NCBI GenBank assembly: GCA_002238445.1
Contig: MPML01000044.1
Span: 1-41,351 of the forward strand
DNA from: Caldilineaceae bacterium bin5
GTDB lineage: Bacteria; Chloroflexota; Anaerolineae; Caldilineales; Caldilineaceae
Length of the DNA stretch: 41,351 nt
Reading direction: 5' to 3'
Position 1 is the first letter of the stretch, and every line of letters starts with the position of its first letter. The notes under the pieces were generated by a model that searched no databases, was not told the origin of the DNA, and saw only the letters and a program-made list of their open reading frames with translations. The position numbers and the translations under genes were made by a program. This document shows, piece after piece, positions 7,973-15,665 of the stretch.

Positions 7973-8959
7973 ATGCAGACCGCACAGGATTTTTCGCGTG
8001 GTGTACTGAGTAATGTCGGCGATGTGATCGTCGGTAAAGAAGAGGTGATCGAGCACCTGCTGATCGCGCTGCTGTGTGAAGGTCATGTCCTGCTTGAGGA
8101 TGTGCCCGGCGTGGGCAAGACGATGATGGCGCGGGCGCTGTCGGTCAGCCTGGGGGTGGACTTTCGGCGGCTGCAGTGTACGCCCGACCTGCTCCCCAGC
8201 GACATCACGGGCACAAGTATTTTCAACCAGGAGACGCGTCAGTTCCAGTTCATAGCCGGCCCAGCGTTTACACATGTTCTGCTGGCGGACGAGATTAACC
8301 GGGCCACGCCGCGTACGCAGGCTGCTCTGTTGGAGTGTATGGGTGAACAGCAGATCACGGCCGACGGCGTAACCCGTCAACTGCCGCGCCCGTTCATGGT
8401 AATCGCCACGCAGAACCCAGTGGAGTATGAAGGCACCTTTCCTTTGCCAGAGGCCCAGCTTGATCGATTTCTTTTCAAACTTAACCTGGGCTACCTGTCG
8501 GATAAGGAGGAAGGGGAGATGCTGATCAGTTTGGGACACCGGCATCCGATCGAGACGCTGGAAGCGGTGGTCGACGGGCACAATCTGCCGGAACTGGCGG
8601 AACAGATTTGGCAGGTGACCGTGGCAGACAGCATCCGCGAATACATCGTTGCGCTGGTACAGGCGACGCGCAGCCATTCGGATTTGGCGTTGGGCGCGAG
8701 CCCGCGCGGATCGCTGGCACTCTATCGCGGCTCGCAGGCGCGGGCTGCGCTGCGAGGCCGGGATTACGCGCTGCCTGACGATGTGCAAGCGCTGGCGCTT
8801 CTGGCGCTGCCGCATCGCTGCATTGTGCGCTCGGACGCGGCGTTGCGGGGCCGTACGGCGGAACAGATCATTACCGAACTGCTTGAGGAGACTACGCTCA
8901 ATTTGGGCGATGAGACGGAGGATTGGACGGAGGCCCCCGCTGCTGTAGTGCAGGAGTAG
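7973..8959 (+). CDS. MoxR-family AAA+ ATPase
   Basis: A 328-residue AAA+ protein of the MoxR group. Walker A is GVGKT (residues 46-50), Walker B is HVLLADEINRA (101-111), and sensor 1 is in VIATQNPVEYEG (143-154). The C-terminal lid domain ends with the ALPHRC-type motif of this family. MoxR ATPases act as chaperone-like remodelling factors, usually with partner proteins coded next to them; here the next gene is a DUF58 protein whose TTG start is 4 bp after the stop, so the two are probably co-translated. ATG 7973 has only a weak GAGG upstream. The client of this system is unknown. Confidence 0.92.
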   Translation: MQTAQDFSRGVLSNVGDVIVGKEEVIEHLLIALLCEGHVLLEDVPGVGKTMMARALSVSLGVDFRRLQCTPDLLPSDITGTSIFNQETRQFQFIAGPAFTHVLLADEINRATPRTQAALLECMGEQQITADGVTRQLPRPFMVIATQNPVEYEGTFPLPEAQLDRFLFKLNLGYLSDKEEGEMLISLGHRHPIETLEAVVDGHNLPELAEQIWQVTVADSIREYIVALVQATRSHSDLALGASPRGSLALYRGSQARAALRGRDYALPDDVQALALLALPHRCIVRSDAALRGRTAEQIITELLEETTLNLGDETEDWTEAPAAVVQE

Positions 8960-8963
8960 TCAT

Positions 8964-10238
8964 TTGTTTGATCTCTTCTTTCTTCTCCTTTTTCTGTTCG
9001 GGTTCGCCGTTTTTCTACGGATGGACTGGATATACTACGTCTTCTATGTTGTCGGAGGCGTCTGGATAATCAGCCACTGGTGGACCCGGCGCAGCCTACG
9101 CAAACTGAACGTCTCGCGGCGGGTGCCGGCCAAGGCATTTGCAGGCGAGACGATCCGGAGCGATGTAAACTTTCACAACCGGAGCCGCCTGCCGATACCC
9201 TGGTTACGGCTGCAGGAGAATATCCCAATCGACCTGCGAGCGGTCGATGAGTACAGCACGATTATCAGTATCGGCGGAAGATCTTTGACCAGGCGCCGGT
9301 TTGCGCTGCACTGTCATCGCCGCGGCTACTATGAGATTGGCCCGCTAAACCTCCATACCGGCGACCTCTTCGGGTTTGCCGAATCCTCGTGGCAGGAGAC
9401 GGGCGCTCACTTATTGACTGTCTACCCCAAAGTCTACTCTCTGGCCGACCTGGGCCTGCCCAGCCTACTGCCCTTCGGCGATATTCGCAGCCCGCATCGA
9501 TTATTTCAGGATCCATCGCGTATGGCTGGCGTTCGTCCATATGCGAGCGGCGACAGTATGCGCCACATACACTGGCGGGCCAGTGCGCACGAGGACACGC
9601 TGTTGGTGAAGAAGTTCCAGCCTTCGATGGCGCTCAGCACGACGGTTGTGCTTGATCTGGACCGCAGCTCATACCCATATCGAGAGGAGTACGGCGGCAG
9701 CGAATGGGCAGTCGTGCTGGCGGCGTCTCTGGCCAGTCATGTGGCCGAGCAGAGGCAGGAGATTGGATTTCTCAGCAACGGGGAGGATCCCCGTTCGGGC
9801 GAAGAGGTTCTGGCGGTCCCCGCGCGCAATGGGCGCGGCCATCTGATGGGGATACTTGAGATTTTGGCGCGCATTCAGCTGAGGGAGGTGCGCAACGCCG
9901 ATGGAGACGCGTCGACCCGAAAGCCCGGCGCGCCCGAACGGACGGCGACCGACGGTTCCGAAGAGGAAGAGTGGAGCTCCCCCATTGCACTGCCGAACTG
10001 GTTGCCGGTGCGGGTGGCGCATCTGAGCTGGGGATCGACGTTGATTGTGGTGACACCCAGCCTGACTGAGAATCTGGTCTGGCTGCTGCACGGCATGTAC
10101 CGCCGGGGAATCAATGTGTACGTGCTTGCCTGCACGCTGCAGCCGCAGTTCAAGCGGATGCAGGAGCAGGCGGAGGCCCTGGGCGTTACCTCGCATCAGA
10201 CGATTTGGGAATCGGATCTGTTGAATCTGCAGAGTTAG
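8964..10238 (+). CDS. DUF58 domain-containing protein
   Basis: A 424-residue protein with two N-terminal membrane segments (about residues 2-15 and 20-38), then a beta-rich region and the DUF58 core. The core has the family hallmark VRPYASGDSMRHIHWRAS (near residues 190-207), followed by a von Willebrand A-like segment (TTVVLDLDRSS). The start is TTG 8964: AGGAG at 8952-8956, inside the end of the MoxR gene, is seven bases upstream. Residues 310-340 form an acidic, low-complexity linker. DUF58 proteins occur with MoxR ATPases, often near transglutaminase-type membrane proteins, and may assist assembly of envelope or redox complexes. Confidence 0.9.
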   Translation: MFDLFFLLLFLFGFAVFLRMDWIYYVFYVVGGVWIISHWWTRRSLRKLNVSRRVPAKAFAGETIRSDVNFHNRSRLPIPWLRLQENIPIDLRAVDEYSTIISIGGRSLTRRRFALHCHRRGYYEIGPLNLHTGDLFGFAESSWQETGAHLLTVYPKVYSLADLGLPSLLPFGDIRSPHRLFQDPSRMAGVRPYASGDSMRHIHWRASAHEDTLLVKKFQPSMALSTTVVLDLDRSSYPYREEYGGSEWAVVLAASLASHVAEQRQEIGFLSNGEDPRSGEEVLAVPARNGRGHLMGILEILARIQLREVRNADGDASTRKPGAPERTATDGSEEEEWSSPIALPNWLPVRVAHLSWGSTLIVVTPSLTENLVWLLHGMYRRGINVYVLACTLQPQFKRMQEQAEALGVTSHQTIWESDLLNLQS

Positions 10239-10259
10239 TCGAGGTTAGTCGAGAGACGG

Positions 10260-11909
10260 ATGGTAGAGACAGATAGTTCGCAACAGCGACTCGGATATGA
10301 CAGTTCCTGGCAGGACTCTCTTTTGCGTCCGGCTGTCATCGCGGCGTTAGTTGGCTGCATCCTGGTAGCGCTGGTTTCGTTCATCCGGCATATCGGGCCG
10401 GGGCTGCCCGCCGGTTATATCAACATCCTGCGAATCACGTCGATTGGTGCGGCGCTGGTAGGCTGTTATACGACTACCGTTCTGGTACGTCCGGGGCACC
10501 GCCAGCGGAGGACGACGACTTTTCGACTTGCGGAGCTTGGATTGATCCTTTTTGTCGCCCGCTTCGCGCTGTGGTCAACGGTCGAAGGCTGGCCGACGCC
10601 TGCAGCAATGATTCTGCAACCGTTTGGTGTTTTTCTCACGCTAGGTTTCGTCATCAACGCGATTCTGATCCTGATTGCCTGGGGAATGGCAGTGCTGGTG
10701 ACCAATGACTTTCTGGCGATGGGTTTGCAGGCGGACGAGCTGGTCGATTTGGAGGCAGCGTCCAGACCTATCAGCGGAGACGACCATCGAATTCAGAGTG
10801 ACCGCAGGGCACTTGTGCGCCGCTTCAGCGAACGTTGGGCAATGGGTGGGATGCTCATGATTTTGCTGACCGCGGCGAGCCAGGTGGGTATGGGGACGAA
10901 CGGATTCTTTGCGCTGGTACGTCAGGACATAGCCGGAGGCGTAATCGGCGCGGCGATCGTCTACTTTATGCTGGGATTGCTACTGCTAACGTTCGGCCAT
11001 TTGGCGGCGCTGAGAGCCAGGTGGCAATTGGCAAAGCTGCCTACCGAATCAACGATTGCCCGCAATTGGCCTTTTTATGCATTCGGCTTGCTGCTGGTGG
11101 TGGCGGCGGCGGCCTTTTTGATGCCGCTGGGAGGGACGTTTCGACTAGCCCAGCTGATGGGGCTGACGTTTAAAATGATTTCAGGAGCGGTTTATCTGAT
11201 CCTGGGGTTGATAATGGGCTTGCTCGCCCTACTGTTCGGCGGGGAGGAGGAACAGGTCGAGGAGCCGGAACGCGAACCGCCGGAAATGGGAACGCCGCAG
11301 ATCGAACAGGCGCCGCAGGCCGAAGCGCCGCCGTGGCTGGGCGGCACTGTGTTCTGGATAATCGTGGCGCTCCTGTTGGGCTATGCGGCCTACATCTATC
11401 TGCAGGGACGGGGTGTGAACTTCCAGCTGCTGTTGGCGTGGCTGCGGCAGTTTTTGCTCGGCTGGAAGCAGATTGGCAGCGCGTTTAACGAGTGGAGGGC
11501 GCGTACACTGACCCCGATTGAGGAAGAGAAAGGCAGGCCGCGTCGCTCGCGCATGCGCCGCTGGCTGGATGACCTGATGCTTGGCCGCCTGCCACCCGAT
11601 GAGCAGGTGAGATATTTTTATGTATCGACGCTGGAGAACGCGGCCGAGCACGGAATGCGAAGACGCCCGGGCGAAACGCCGCACAGGTTTCAGGCACGCT
11701 TAGGGGAGATGGTTGAGAGCGAAGATGAGGCGGCGGCCGCCGAGCTGACAGCCGGTTTTGTGAGGATTGAATTCGCTCATCAGAGTACGGAGGCAGCGGC
11801 AGTTCCAGTGTTGAAGAGGGCCTGGAGTCAGATTCGAAGCGCACTTGGGCGTTTACAGGAGGATACGCCGCCTGCAGACGAAGGTGAGGATTCGGACCCG
11901 AAGGCGTAG
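10260..11909 (+). CDS. Multi-pass membrane protein with C-terminal DUF4129-like domain
   Basis: A 549-residue protein with about nine hydrophobic segments, beginning near residue 20 and ending with one around 360-380. An acidic, Pro-rich stretch (EEEQVEEPEREPPEMG) separates the last two. The soluble C-terminus (RYFYVSTLENAAEHGMRRR, PGETPHRF) resembles DUF4129, which usually ends TgpA-type transglutaminases. No transglutaminase Cys-His-Asp core is visible, so this is either a split version or a distinct family. ATG 10260 is 22 bp downstream of the DUF58 stop, in the same operon. I infer that it anchors the MoxR/DUF58 machinery at the membrane. Confidence 0.7.
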   Translation: MVETDSSQQRLGYDSSWQDSLLRPAVIAALVGCILVALVSFIRHIGPGLPAGYINILRITSIGAALVGCYTTTVLVRPGHRQRRTTTFRLAELGLILFVARFALWSTVEGWPTPAAMILQPFGVFLTLGFVINAILILIAWGMAVLVTNDFLAMGLQADELVDLEAASRPISGDDHRIQSDRRALVRRFSERWAMGGMLMILLTAASQVGMGTNGFFALVRQDIAGGVIGAAIVYFMLGLLLLTFGHLAALRARWQLAKLPTESTIARNWPFYAFGLLLVVAAAAFLMPLGGTFRLAQLMGLTFKMISGAVYLILGLIMGLLALLFGGEEEQVEEPEREPPEMGTPQIEQAPQAEAPPWLGGTVFWIIVALLLGYAAYIYLQGRGVNFQLLLAWLRQFLLGWKQIGSAFNEWRARTLTPIEEEKGRPRRSRMRRWLDDLMLGRLPPDEQVRYFYVSTLENAAEHGMRRRPGETPHRFQARLGEMVESEDEAAAAELTAGFVRIEFAHQSTEAAAVPVLKRAWSQIRSALGRLQEDTPPADEGEDSDPKA

Positions 11910-12064
11910 GAGTAAGCAGACCTTACAGGCATTGTTTTTGTGACCAGAGTGGGATCGTTGCTTGCGCTTCCTGGTAGCTGGTTGACGGATTCGAATTGTG
12001 AGGATGCCACGTTCCTGGGTTTTCCAAAGCGATAGATGTATTGCAGGAATAGATAACACATGTT

Positions 12065-12359
12065 TGGAAACTGCCAAGCCATATGCAGTTCCTGCCTTGA
12101 CCAGCCCCTTATCGCTGCCGCCATTCAGGCTATCTGATTGCGTATTCGGTTGGCGGCGGCCAGGTTGGTGGAGCGGCACTGCTGGATTGAGCGGACAAGG
12201 TCGGTGCGCGATGGTTTTGTAGGGGGGCGGTGCGGGGGCGCGGCCCCTGCACAAGGGAGGGCCGAAGGCCCGACCGCCCATAATTAGGTAGAGAGTTGAG
12301 AGAGCACCTGCGCTCGCCTCACTCAGGATCGCATATTAGCTGTGGCGGCGCAGTTTCCA
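12065..12359 (+). mobile_element. MITE-like element, copy 2 (complete)
   Basis: A 295-bp element bounded by inverted repeats: TGGAAACTGC at 12065-12074 and its complement at 12350-12359, extended imperfectly inwards (14 of 17 bases over TGGAAACTGCCAAGCCA). Inside are the family core CTTGACCAGCCC, a TGCCGCC/GGCGGCA inverted pair, the GC-rich double hairpin ending CCGCCCA at 12280, and a 36-bp box at 12311-12346 that recurs, with 32 matches, at 37084-37119 on the other strand. No transposase is encoded. I could not recognise a target-site duplication. Confidence 0.7.
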
Positions 12360-12464
12360 TAATTGTTCTTTTCCACGCAAGAATCTGGACAAGCAACTTC
12401 TCATACCCTGAATTCTCTCTTGATTTCTACAGGTTTTGAGGCACCCTGAGTATTTTTCTTGTGT

Positions 12465-12493
12465 TTGACTGCTCTGTAACTGGTTGTTATAAT
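12465..12493 (+). promoter_or_regulatory. Strong sigma70-type promoter of rpsA
   Basis: TTGACT (12465-12470), a 17-bp spacer, then TATAAT (12488-12493) with TGT directly before it, an extended -10. It lies about 115 bp upstream of the rpsA start, leaving a 5' leader of roughly 110 bases. Confidence 0.85.
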
Positions 12494-12609
12494 GTAGGGA
12501 CGCAAGTAGTCAGCACAGGGCGGTTATTGCGGCCTGCAGTTATGGGGCTGCATTGTTGGGATACCCGCCGCCTTGCGAAAAACTGCGCAACCCATAGGTG
12601 GACAATTCG

Positions 12610-14340
12610 ATGATGTCAGAGTCAGAGCAATCAGGCAACGTGGCCGAGAACACCGACGGTGAGCAAGCCAGTATTGAGCGACTGATTGAAGAACCGCGAA
12701 GCGAGACGCAATTGAGTGAAGAGCCCCAGAGCGAAGCGCAAACGAGCGAAGAGCCCCAGAACGAAGCGCAATTGAGCGAAGAGCCCCAGAGCGAAGCGCA
12801 AACGAGCGAAGAGCCGCAAGGCGAAGCGCAATTGAGCGAAGAACCAGAGAGCGAAGCGCAACTGAATGAAGCGCAACAGGCCGATGAAATGCTCTTTGAA
12901 CAATACCTCGCAGAGGAGGAGGATCTGAGTTTGCCGGAACGCGGCGACCTTCGTGAGGGTATTGTGGTGGAGGTGCGCTCGAATGAGTTGTTGGTAAACA
13001 TTGGCGCCAAGCGAGACGGGATCGTGCCCCAGTCCGATCTGAATCGACTGGAGGATGATTATGCGGGCACGTTGCGAGAGGGCGAGACGGTTCCAGTTGT
13101 GGTGAGCAAGCTCACGACCAATGAAGGCATGCTGGTATTGAGCATTGCCGACGCCTTACAGAAGAAGGACTGGCTTGTTGCTGAGAAGATGTTGGAGAGC
13201 GGCGAGATCACGGTCCGGAAGGTTGTTGGCTATAACAAGGGTGGTCTTTTGGCCGATTTTGACCACCTGCGGGGCTTTATACCGGCTTCACATATTGTTG
13301 GGCTGCCGAGGAATATGAACGAGGAGCAGCGCAATGAGCGGTTGCAACAGATTGTGGGTCAGGACCTGCCGGTCAAGGTAATCGAAGTGGAGCGGCAGCG
13401 GCGCCGGCTTGTACTCTCCTATCGCCTGGCTGAGCGAGAGTACCGGGCGGGGCGCAAAGCGCAGTTGTTCGAAGAGTTGGCAGTGGGCGCGGTGGTAGAT
13501 GGTGAAGTGCGCAGCTTGCGCCCGTTTGGAGCATTTGTCGATATCGGCGGCGCGGACGGGCTGCTGCACGTCAGCGAGATTGGGTGGACGCCGGTCAGTC
13601 ACCCGCGCGATGTTTTGAAGGTGGGGGAGCAGATTCAGGTCGAGGTACTGCGCCTGGATCCGGAGCGTAGCCGCATCGCGCTTAGCCGCAAGCGGCTCTT
13701 GTCGAATCCCTGGGAAAGCATTGAAGAGCGATATAAGGTGAATGACACGATTCTGGTCACGGTTACAAGAGTGATCGATTTTGGCGCATTCGCTCAACTT
13801 GAACCGGGTATCGAGGGGCTGATCCACATCAGTGAGTTAGCCGATATTACCGTAGCCGAACCGCTGAAAATGGTTAGCAGCGGCGATCGTATTCCTGTAA
13901 AAATCCTGCGAATCCATCCGGACCGGCAGCGAATTGGTTTGAGCCGAAGGCAGGCTGACGAATTTGTCGGGCAGGAGCTGCTGGAGACGGAGGCAGATAA
14001 TCTAGAGATTAACGCGGCAGAGGAGCAGGAAGAGCCGGCAAGTGAGCCCGAGGCGTCCGTTTCTGAGGATGCTGCTGCCGCTTCGATTGAGCCGGAAGCG
14101 ACCGCGGGTGCGGCTGAAGAGCCTGCGAGTGAGCCGGAGGCGTCCGTTGCTGAGGATGCTGCGGCCGCTTCGAGTGAGCCGGGAGCGACCGCGGGTGCGG
14201 CTGAAGAGCCTGCGAGTGAGCCGGAGGCATCGGTAGGCGAGCCAGAGGCGCTTGCAACCGCAGAAGGGATGGCCGGGGATGCGGAGGTAGAAGGCGCGGT
14301 TGCGGATTCTGCCGAAGTCGCTGAGGAAGAGGGATCTTAG
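12610..14340 (+). CDS. rpsA: 30S ribosomal protein S1 with repetitive acidic tails
   Basis: A 576-residue protein with four S1 RNA-binding domains at about residues 114-184, 199-274, 293-360 and 378-447. Domain 3 has the classic FGAFVDIGGADGLLHVSE segment and domain 4 FGAFAQLEPGIEGLIHISE. S1 binds mRNA and helps load it on the 30S subunit. Both ends are unusual: residues 27-86 are six 10-residue repeats of the type EEPQSEAQLS, and after the last domain come two and a half 29-residue repeats beginning EEPASEPEASV. The overall tails are strongly acidic. ATG 12610 is chosen because AGGTGG (12596-12601) precedes it by eight bases; the GTG at 12598 lies inside that site. rpsU and infA follow. Confidence 0.93.
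   Translation: MMSESEQSGNVAENTDGEQASIERLIEEPRSETQLSEEPQSEAQTSEEPQNEAQLSEEPQSEAQTSEEPQGEAQLSEEPESEAQLNEAQQADEMLFEQYLAEEEDLSLPERGDLREGIVVEVRSNELLVNIGAKRDGIVPQSDLNRLEDDYAGTLREGETVPVVVSKLTTNEGMLVLSIADALQKKDWLVAEKMLESGEITVRKVVGYNKGGLLADFDHLRGFIPASHIVGLPRNMNEEQRNERLQQIVGQDLPVKVIEVERQRRRLVLSYRLAEREYRAGRKAQLFEELAVGAVVDGEVRSLRPFGAFVDIGGADGLLHVSEIGWTPVSHPRDVLKVGEQIQVEVLRLDPERSRIALSRKRLLSNPWESIEERYKVNDTILVTVTRVIDFGAFAQLEPGIEGLIHISELADITVAEPLKMVSSGDRIPVKILRIHPDRQRIGLSRRQADEFVGQELLETEADNLEINAAEEQEEPASEPEASVSEDAAAASIEPEATAGAAEEPASEPEASVAEDAAAASSEPGATAGAAEEPASEPEASVGEPEALATAEGMAGDAEVEGAVADSAEVAEEEGS
12688..12867 (+). repeat. 30-bp tandem repeat inside rpsA (6 units)
   Basis: Six consecutive in-frame 30-bp units coding for EEP-x-SEAQ-x-S decapeptides. 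Units 2 to 5 alternate between two versions (EAQTS and EAQLS), which points to expansion by a 60-bp double unit. Confidence 0.9.
14029..14247 (+). repeat. 87-bp tandem repeat inside the rpsA 3' end (2.5 units)
   Basis: Two full 29-codon units and half of a third, coding for EEPASEPEASV-x-ED-type sequence rich in Ala, Glu and Pro. The second and third units are nearly identical at DNA level over their first half. Confidence 0.88.
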
Positions 14341-14421
14341 GAAGCTGGGCAGGATGGGACTGAGGAAAGTTCCTGAAGGCTGCATCCCGGAATTGGGCTA
14401 GAAGTGGTCATATGCAGGCAT

Positions 14422-14451
14422 TTGCACTCTTTGCCTCTGGTCGTTTATACT
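14422..14451 (+). promoter_or_regulatory. Putative rpsU promoter
   Basis: TTGCAC (14422-14427), an 18-bp spacer and TATACT (14446-14451), in the gap between rpsA and rpsU. The expected start is at about 14458, exactly where a 9-bp stem-loop begins. Confidence 0.5.
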
Positions 14452-14457
14452 TGAACT

Positions 14458-14502
14458 GCCTGCCAGTCTCTTGAAGCAACATGGGCTGGCAGGCTTGTTT
14501 TG
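14458..14502 (+). terminator. Stem-loop between rpsA and rpsU (terminator or leader hairpin)
   Basis: Perfect 9-bp arms GCCTGCCAG (14458-14466) and CTGGCAGGC (14486-14494), followed by TTGTTTTG. It looks like an intrinsic terminator for rpsA, but if the promoter at 14422-14451 is used it would form the very 5' end of the rpsU transcript. Confidence 0.65.
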
Positions 14503-14529
14503 TCCATTTGCACAAGCGTCCAGAAGGGG

Positions 14530-14733
14530 GTGAGTTCAATTAGCGTTGAATTAAGGCCTGGAGAATCTCAGGAAAGCCTGATGCGCCGGTTCCGAAAGTC
14601 GATAGCCGAGGCGCGCATCCTGCCGATTGTGCGCCAGAAGCGCTGGTTTACGTCCAAGAGCGAAGTGCGCCGCATAAACAAACAGAAGGCGATCCGGAAG
14701 GCACGAAGAAATGCGGCCCGTTCGTTCCGATAG
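14530..14733 (+). CDS. rpsU: 30S ribosomal protein S21
   Basis: A 67-residue protein. The N-terminus SISVELRPGESQESLMRRFRK matches the S21 family, and the C-terminus is very basic (KAIRKARRNAARSFR), as expected for a protein binding 16S rRNA near the anti-Shine-Dalgarno region. I place the start at GTG 14530 because the family begins just before SVELRPGE; the frame is open to a TTG at 14500, but that would start inside the tail of the preceding hairpin. The AAGGGG before the GTG is unusually close. infA follows after 59 bp on the same strand. Confidence 0.9.
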   Translation: MSSISVELRPGESQESLMRRFRKSIAEARILPIVRQKRWFTSKSEVRRINKQKAIRKARRNAARSFR

Positions 14734-14792
14734 CCCAATCTACACACACCAGGTAGCATAAATGCCGGCCTAGCGCCCACTGATGGAGATTT

Positions 14793-15008
14793 ATGGCTGA
14801 GGAAATACTCACACTGGAAGGTAAAGTCGTCGAAGCCCTGCCGAATGCCCAGTTTCGGGTGGAATTGGAGAACGGACACGTTGTTCTGGCCTATCTATCC
14901 GGCAAGATGCGCAGAAACTACATTCGGGTGTTTCTCGGCGACAAGGTGAGAGTCGATATGAGTCCATACGATTTGACACGCGGACGCATTACATATCGAC
15001 GAAAGTAG
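14793..15008 (+). CDS. infA: Translation initiation factor IF-1
   Basis: A 71-residue, single S1/OB-fold protein. MAEEILTLEGKVVEALPNAQ, the central LAYLSGKMRRNYIRVFLGDKV and the end LTRGRITYRRK are the standard IF-1 sequence. It binds the ribosomal A site and cooperates with IF-2 and IF-3. The start ATG 14793 follows GGAG by a short spacer. It is usually found with rpmJ and secY; here it follows rpsU instead, a location I note but cannot interpret. A terminator stands at 15130-15156. Confidence 0.97.
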   Translation: MAEEILTLEGKVVEALPNAQFRVELENGHVVLAYLSGKMRRNYIRVFLGDKVRVDMSPYDLTRGRITYRRK

Positions 15009-15129
15009 GAAGTTGAAGGTACCGGGACAGCCGGGCTGTGCGCGTCGCAAGAGGCGCGGCAGACGTTCCTGAAAGCAGGGGCGCCGGCACTTCCTGCGAA
15101 AAATTCAAGACAGTTGACAACGAAACGAG

Positions 15130-15156
15130 CCGGGAATGGGCACATTCCCGGTTTTT
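15130..15156 (+). terminator. Rho-independent terminator after infA
   Basis: Perfect 9-bp stem CCGGGAATG/CATTCCCGG with loop GGCA (15130-15151), followed by TTTTT (15152-15156) and further T-rich sequence. Direction is plus; there is no T tract for the minus strand. Confidence 0.92.
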
Positions 15157-15175
15157 GTATTTTATTTAGCGCGGG

Positions 15176-15637
15176 TCACGAGCGGGGAACCTTCGCAAAT
15201 GCGGTTACGGCGTCCTCGACAAAGAGCCGCTCGGCTTCAAAGGTCAACCGTTTGCCTGCGGTCGCTAGCGGTTCCCACAGTACTTGAAACTGCTTAGCGT
15301 CTTTGGGGGGGCGGGCGGTCTGACGTGCAGACAGCAGCTGCATGAGAAAGTATCGTTCTTCGCGGATATAGTGGGCGCGCTTGTAGTCGAATTCGACGGT
15401 GCGCCAGCCCAGGTCTGCCAGAATGCGCAGGTCGCAGAAGCCTGCTTCTTCGCAGGTTTCGCGCAGCGCCGCTTCTTCAGCGTTCTCGCCGGGATCTATA
15501 TGCCCTTTGGGCAGCCGCACTTCGGCGCGGCTGGGCCGGTCGAGGAGAAGGAGATGGGTCTCTTCAGCTGGTAAATGGGAGAGGATGTTTCTTTGGGTCA
15601 CGATGCCACCGGCGGAGCGGTATCGAATCGTCTTCAC
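15176..15637 (-). CDS. NUDIX hydrolase
   Basis: A 153-residue protein with a complete Nudix box at residues 45-67: G(x5)E(x7)REx2EEx-G pattern, seen as GHIDPGENAEEAALRE followed by TCEEAGF. The box binds the metal ions used to cleave nucleoside diphosphates linked to another group. Length and the SAGGIV N-terminal motif resemble diadenosine polyphosphate or 8-oxo-dGTP hydrolases, but the substrate cannot be fixed. The start is GTG (15635-15637) with AGGAG seven bases upstream on the minus strand. It is divergent from rsmG, with only 28 bp between the two starts. Confidence 0.93.
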   Translation of the reverse strand: MKTIRYRSAGGIVTQRNILSHLPAEETHLLLLDRPSRAEVRLPKGHIDPGENAEEAALRETCEEAGFCDLRILADLGWRTVEFDYKRAHYIREERYFLMQLLSARQTARPPKDAKQFQVLWEPLATAGKRLTFEAERLFVEDAVTAFAKVPRS

Positions 15638-15650
15638 TGGTCAACTCCTG

Positions 15651-15659
15651 TGCTACAAT
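15651..15659 (+). promoter_or_regulatory. Extended -10 promoter of rsmG
   Basis: TGC directly followed by TACAAT (15654-15659), no strong -35. The last base is only six bases before the rsmG ATG, so transcription would begin at or next to the start codon (leaderless mRNA). Confidence 0.55.
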
Positions 15660-15665
15660 GTTCTC

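Larger units (their letters stand above)
11910..12609. other. Intergenic region with MITE-like copy 2 and the rpsA promoter
   Basis: No gene is supported here. The minus-strand frame running through 11853-12281 is not conserved at protein level between element copies. The region contains the repeat element at 12065-12359 and the rpsA promoter at 12465-12493. Confidence 0.7.

Noticed and set aside
11853..12281. Minus-strand open frame through element copy 2, with similar frames in copies 3 and 4
   Set aside because: The reading frames look alike only because the DNA is repeated; most differences between copies change the amino acid, and the frames run into unrelated sequence outside the element.
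15399..15665. N-terminal extension of rsmG
   Set aside because: It is antisense to the NUDIX gene, does not resemble RsmG, and the family N-terminus starts at 15666.
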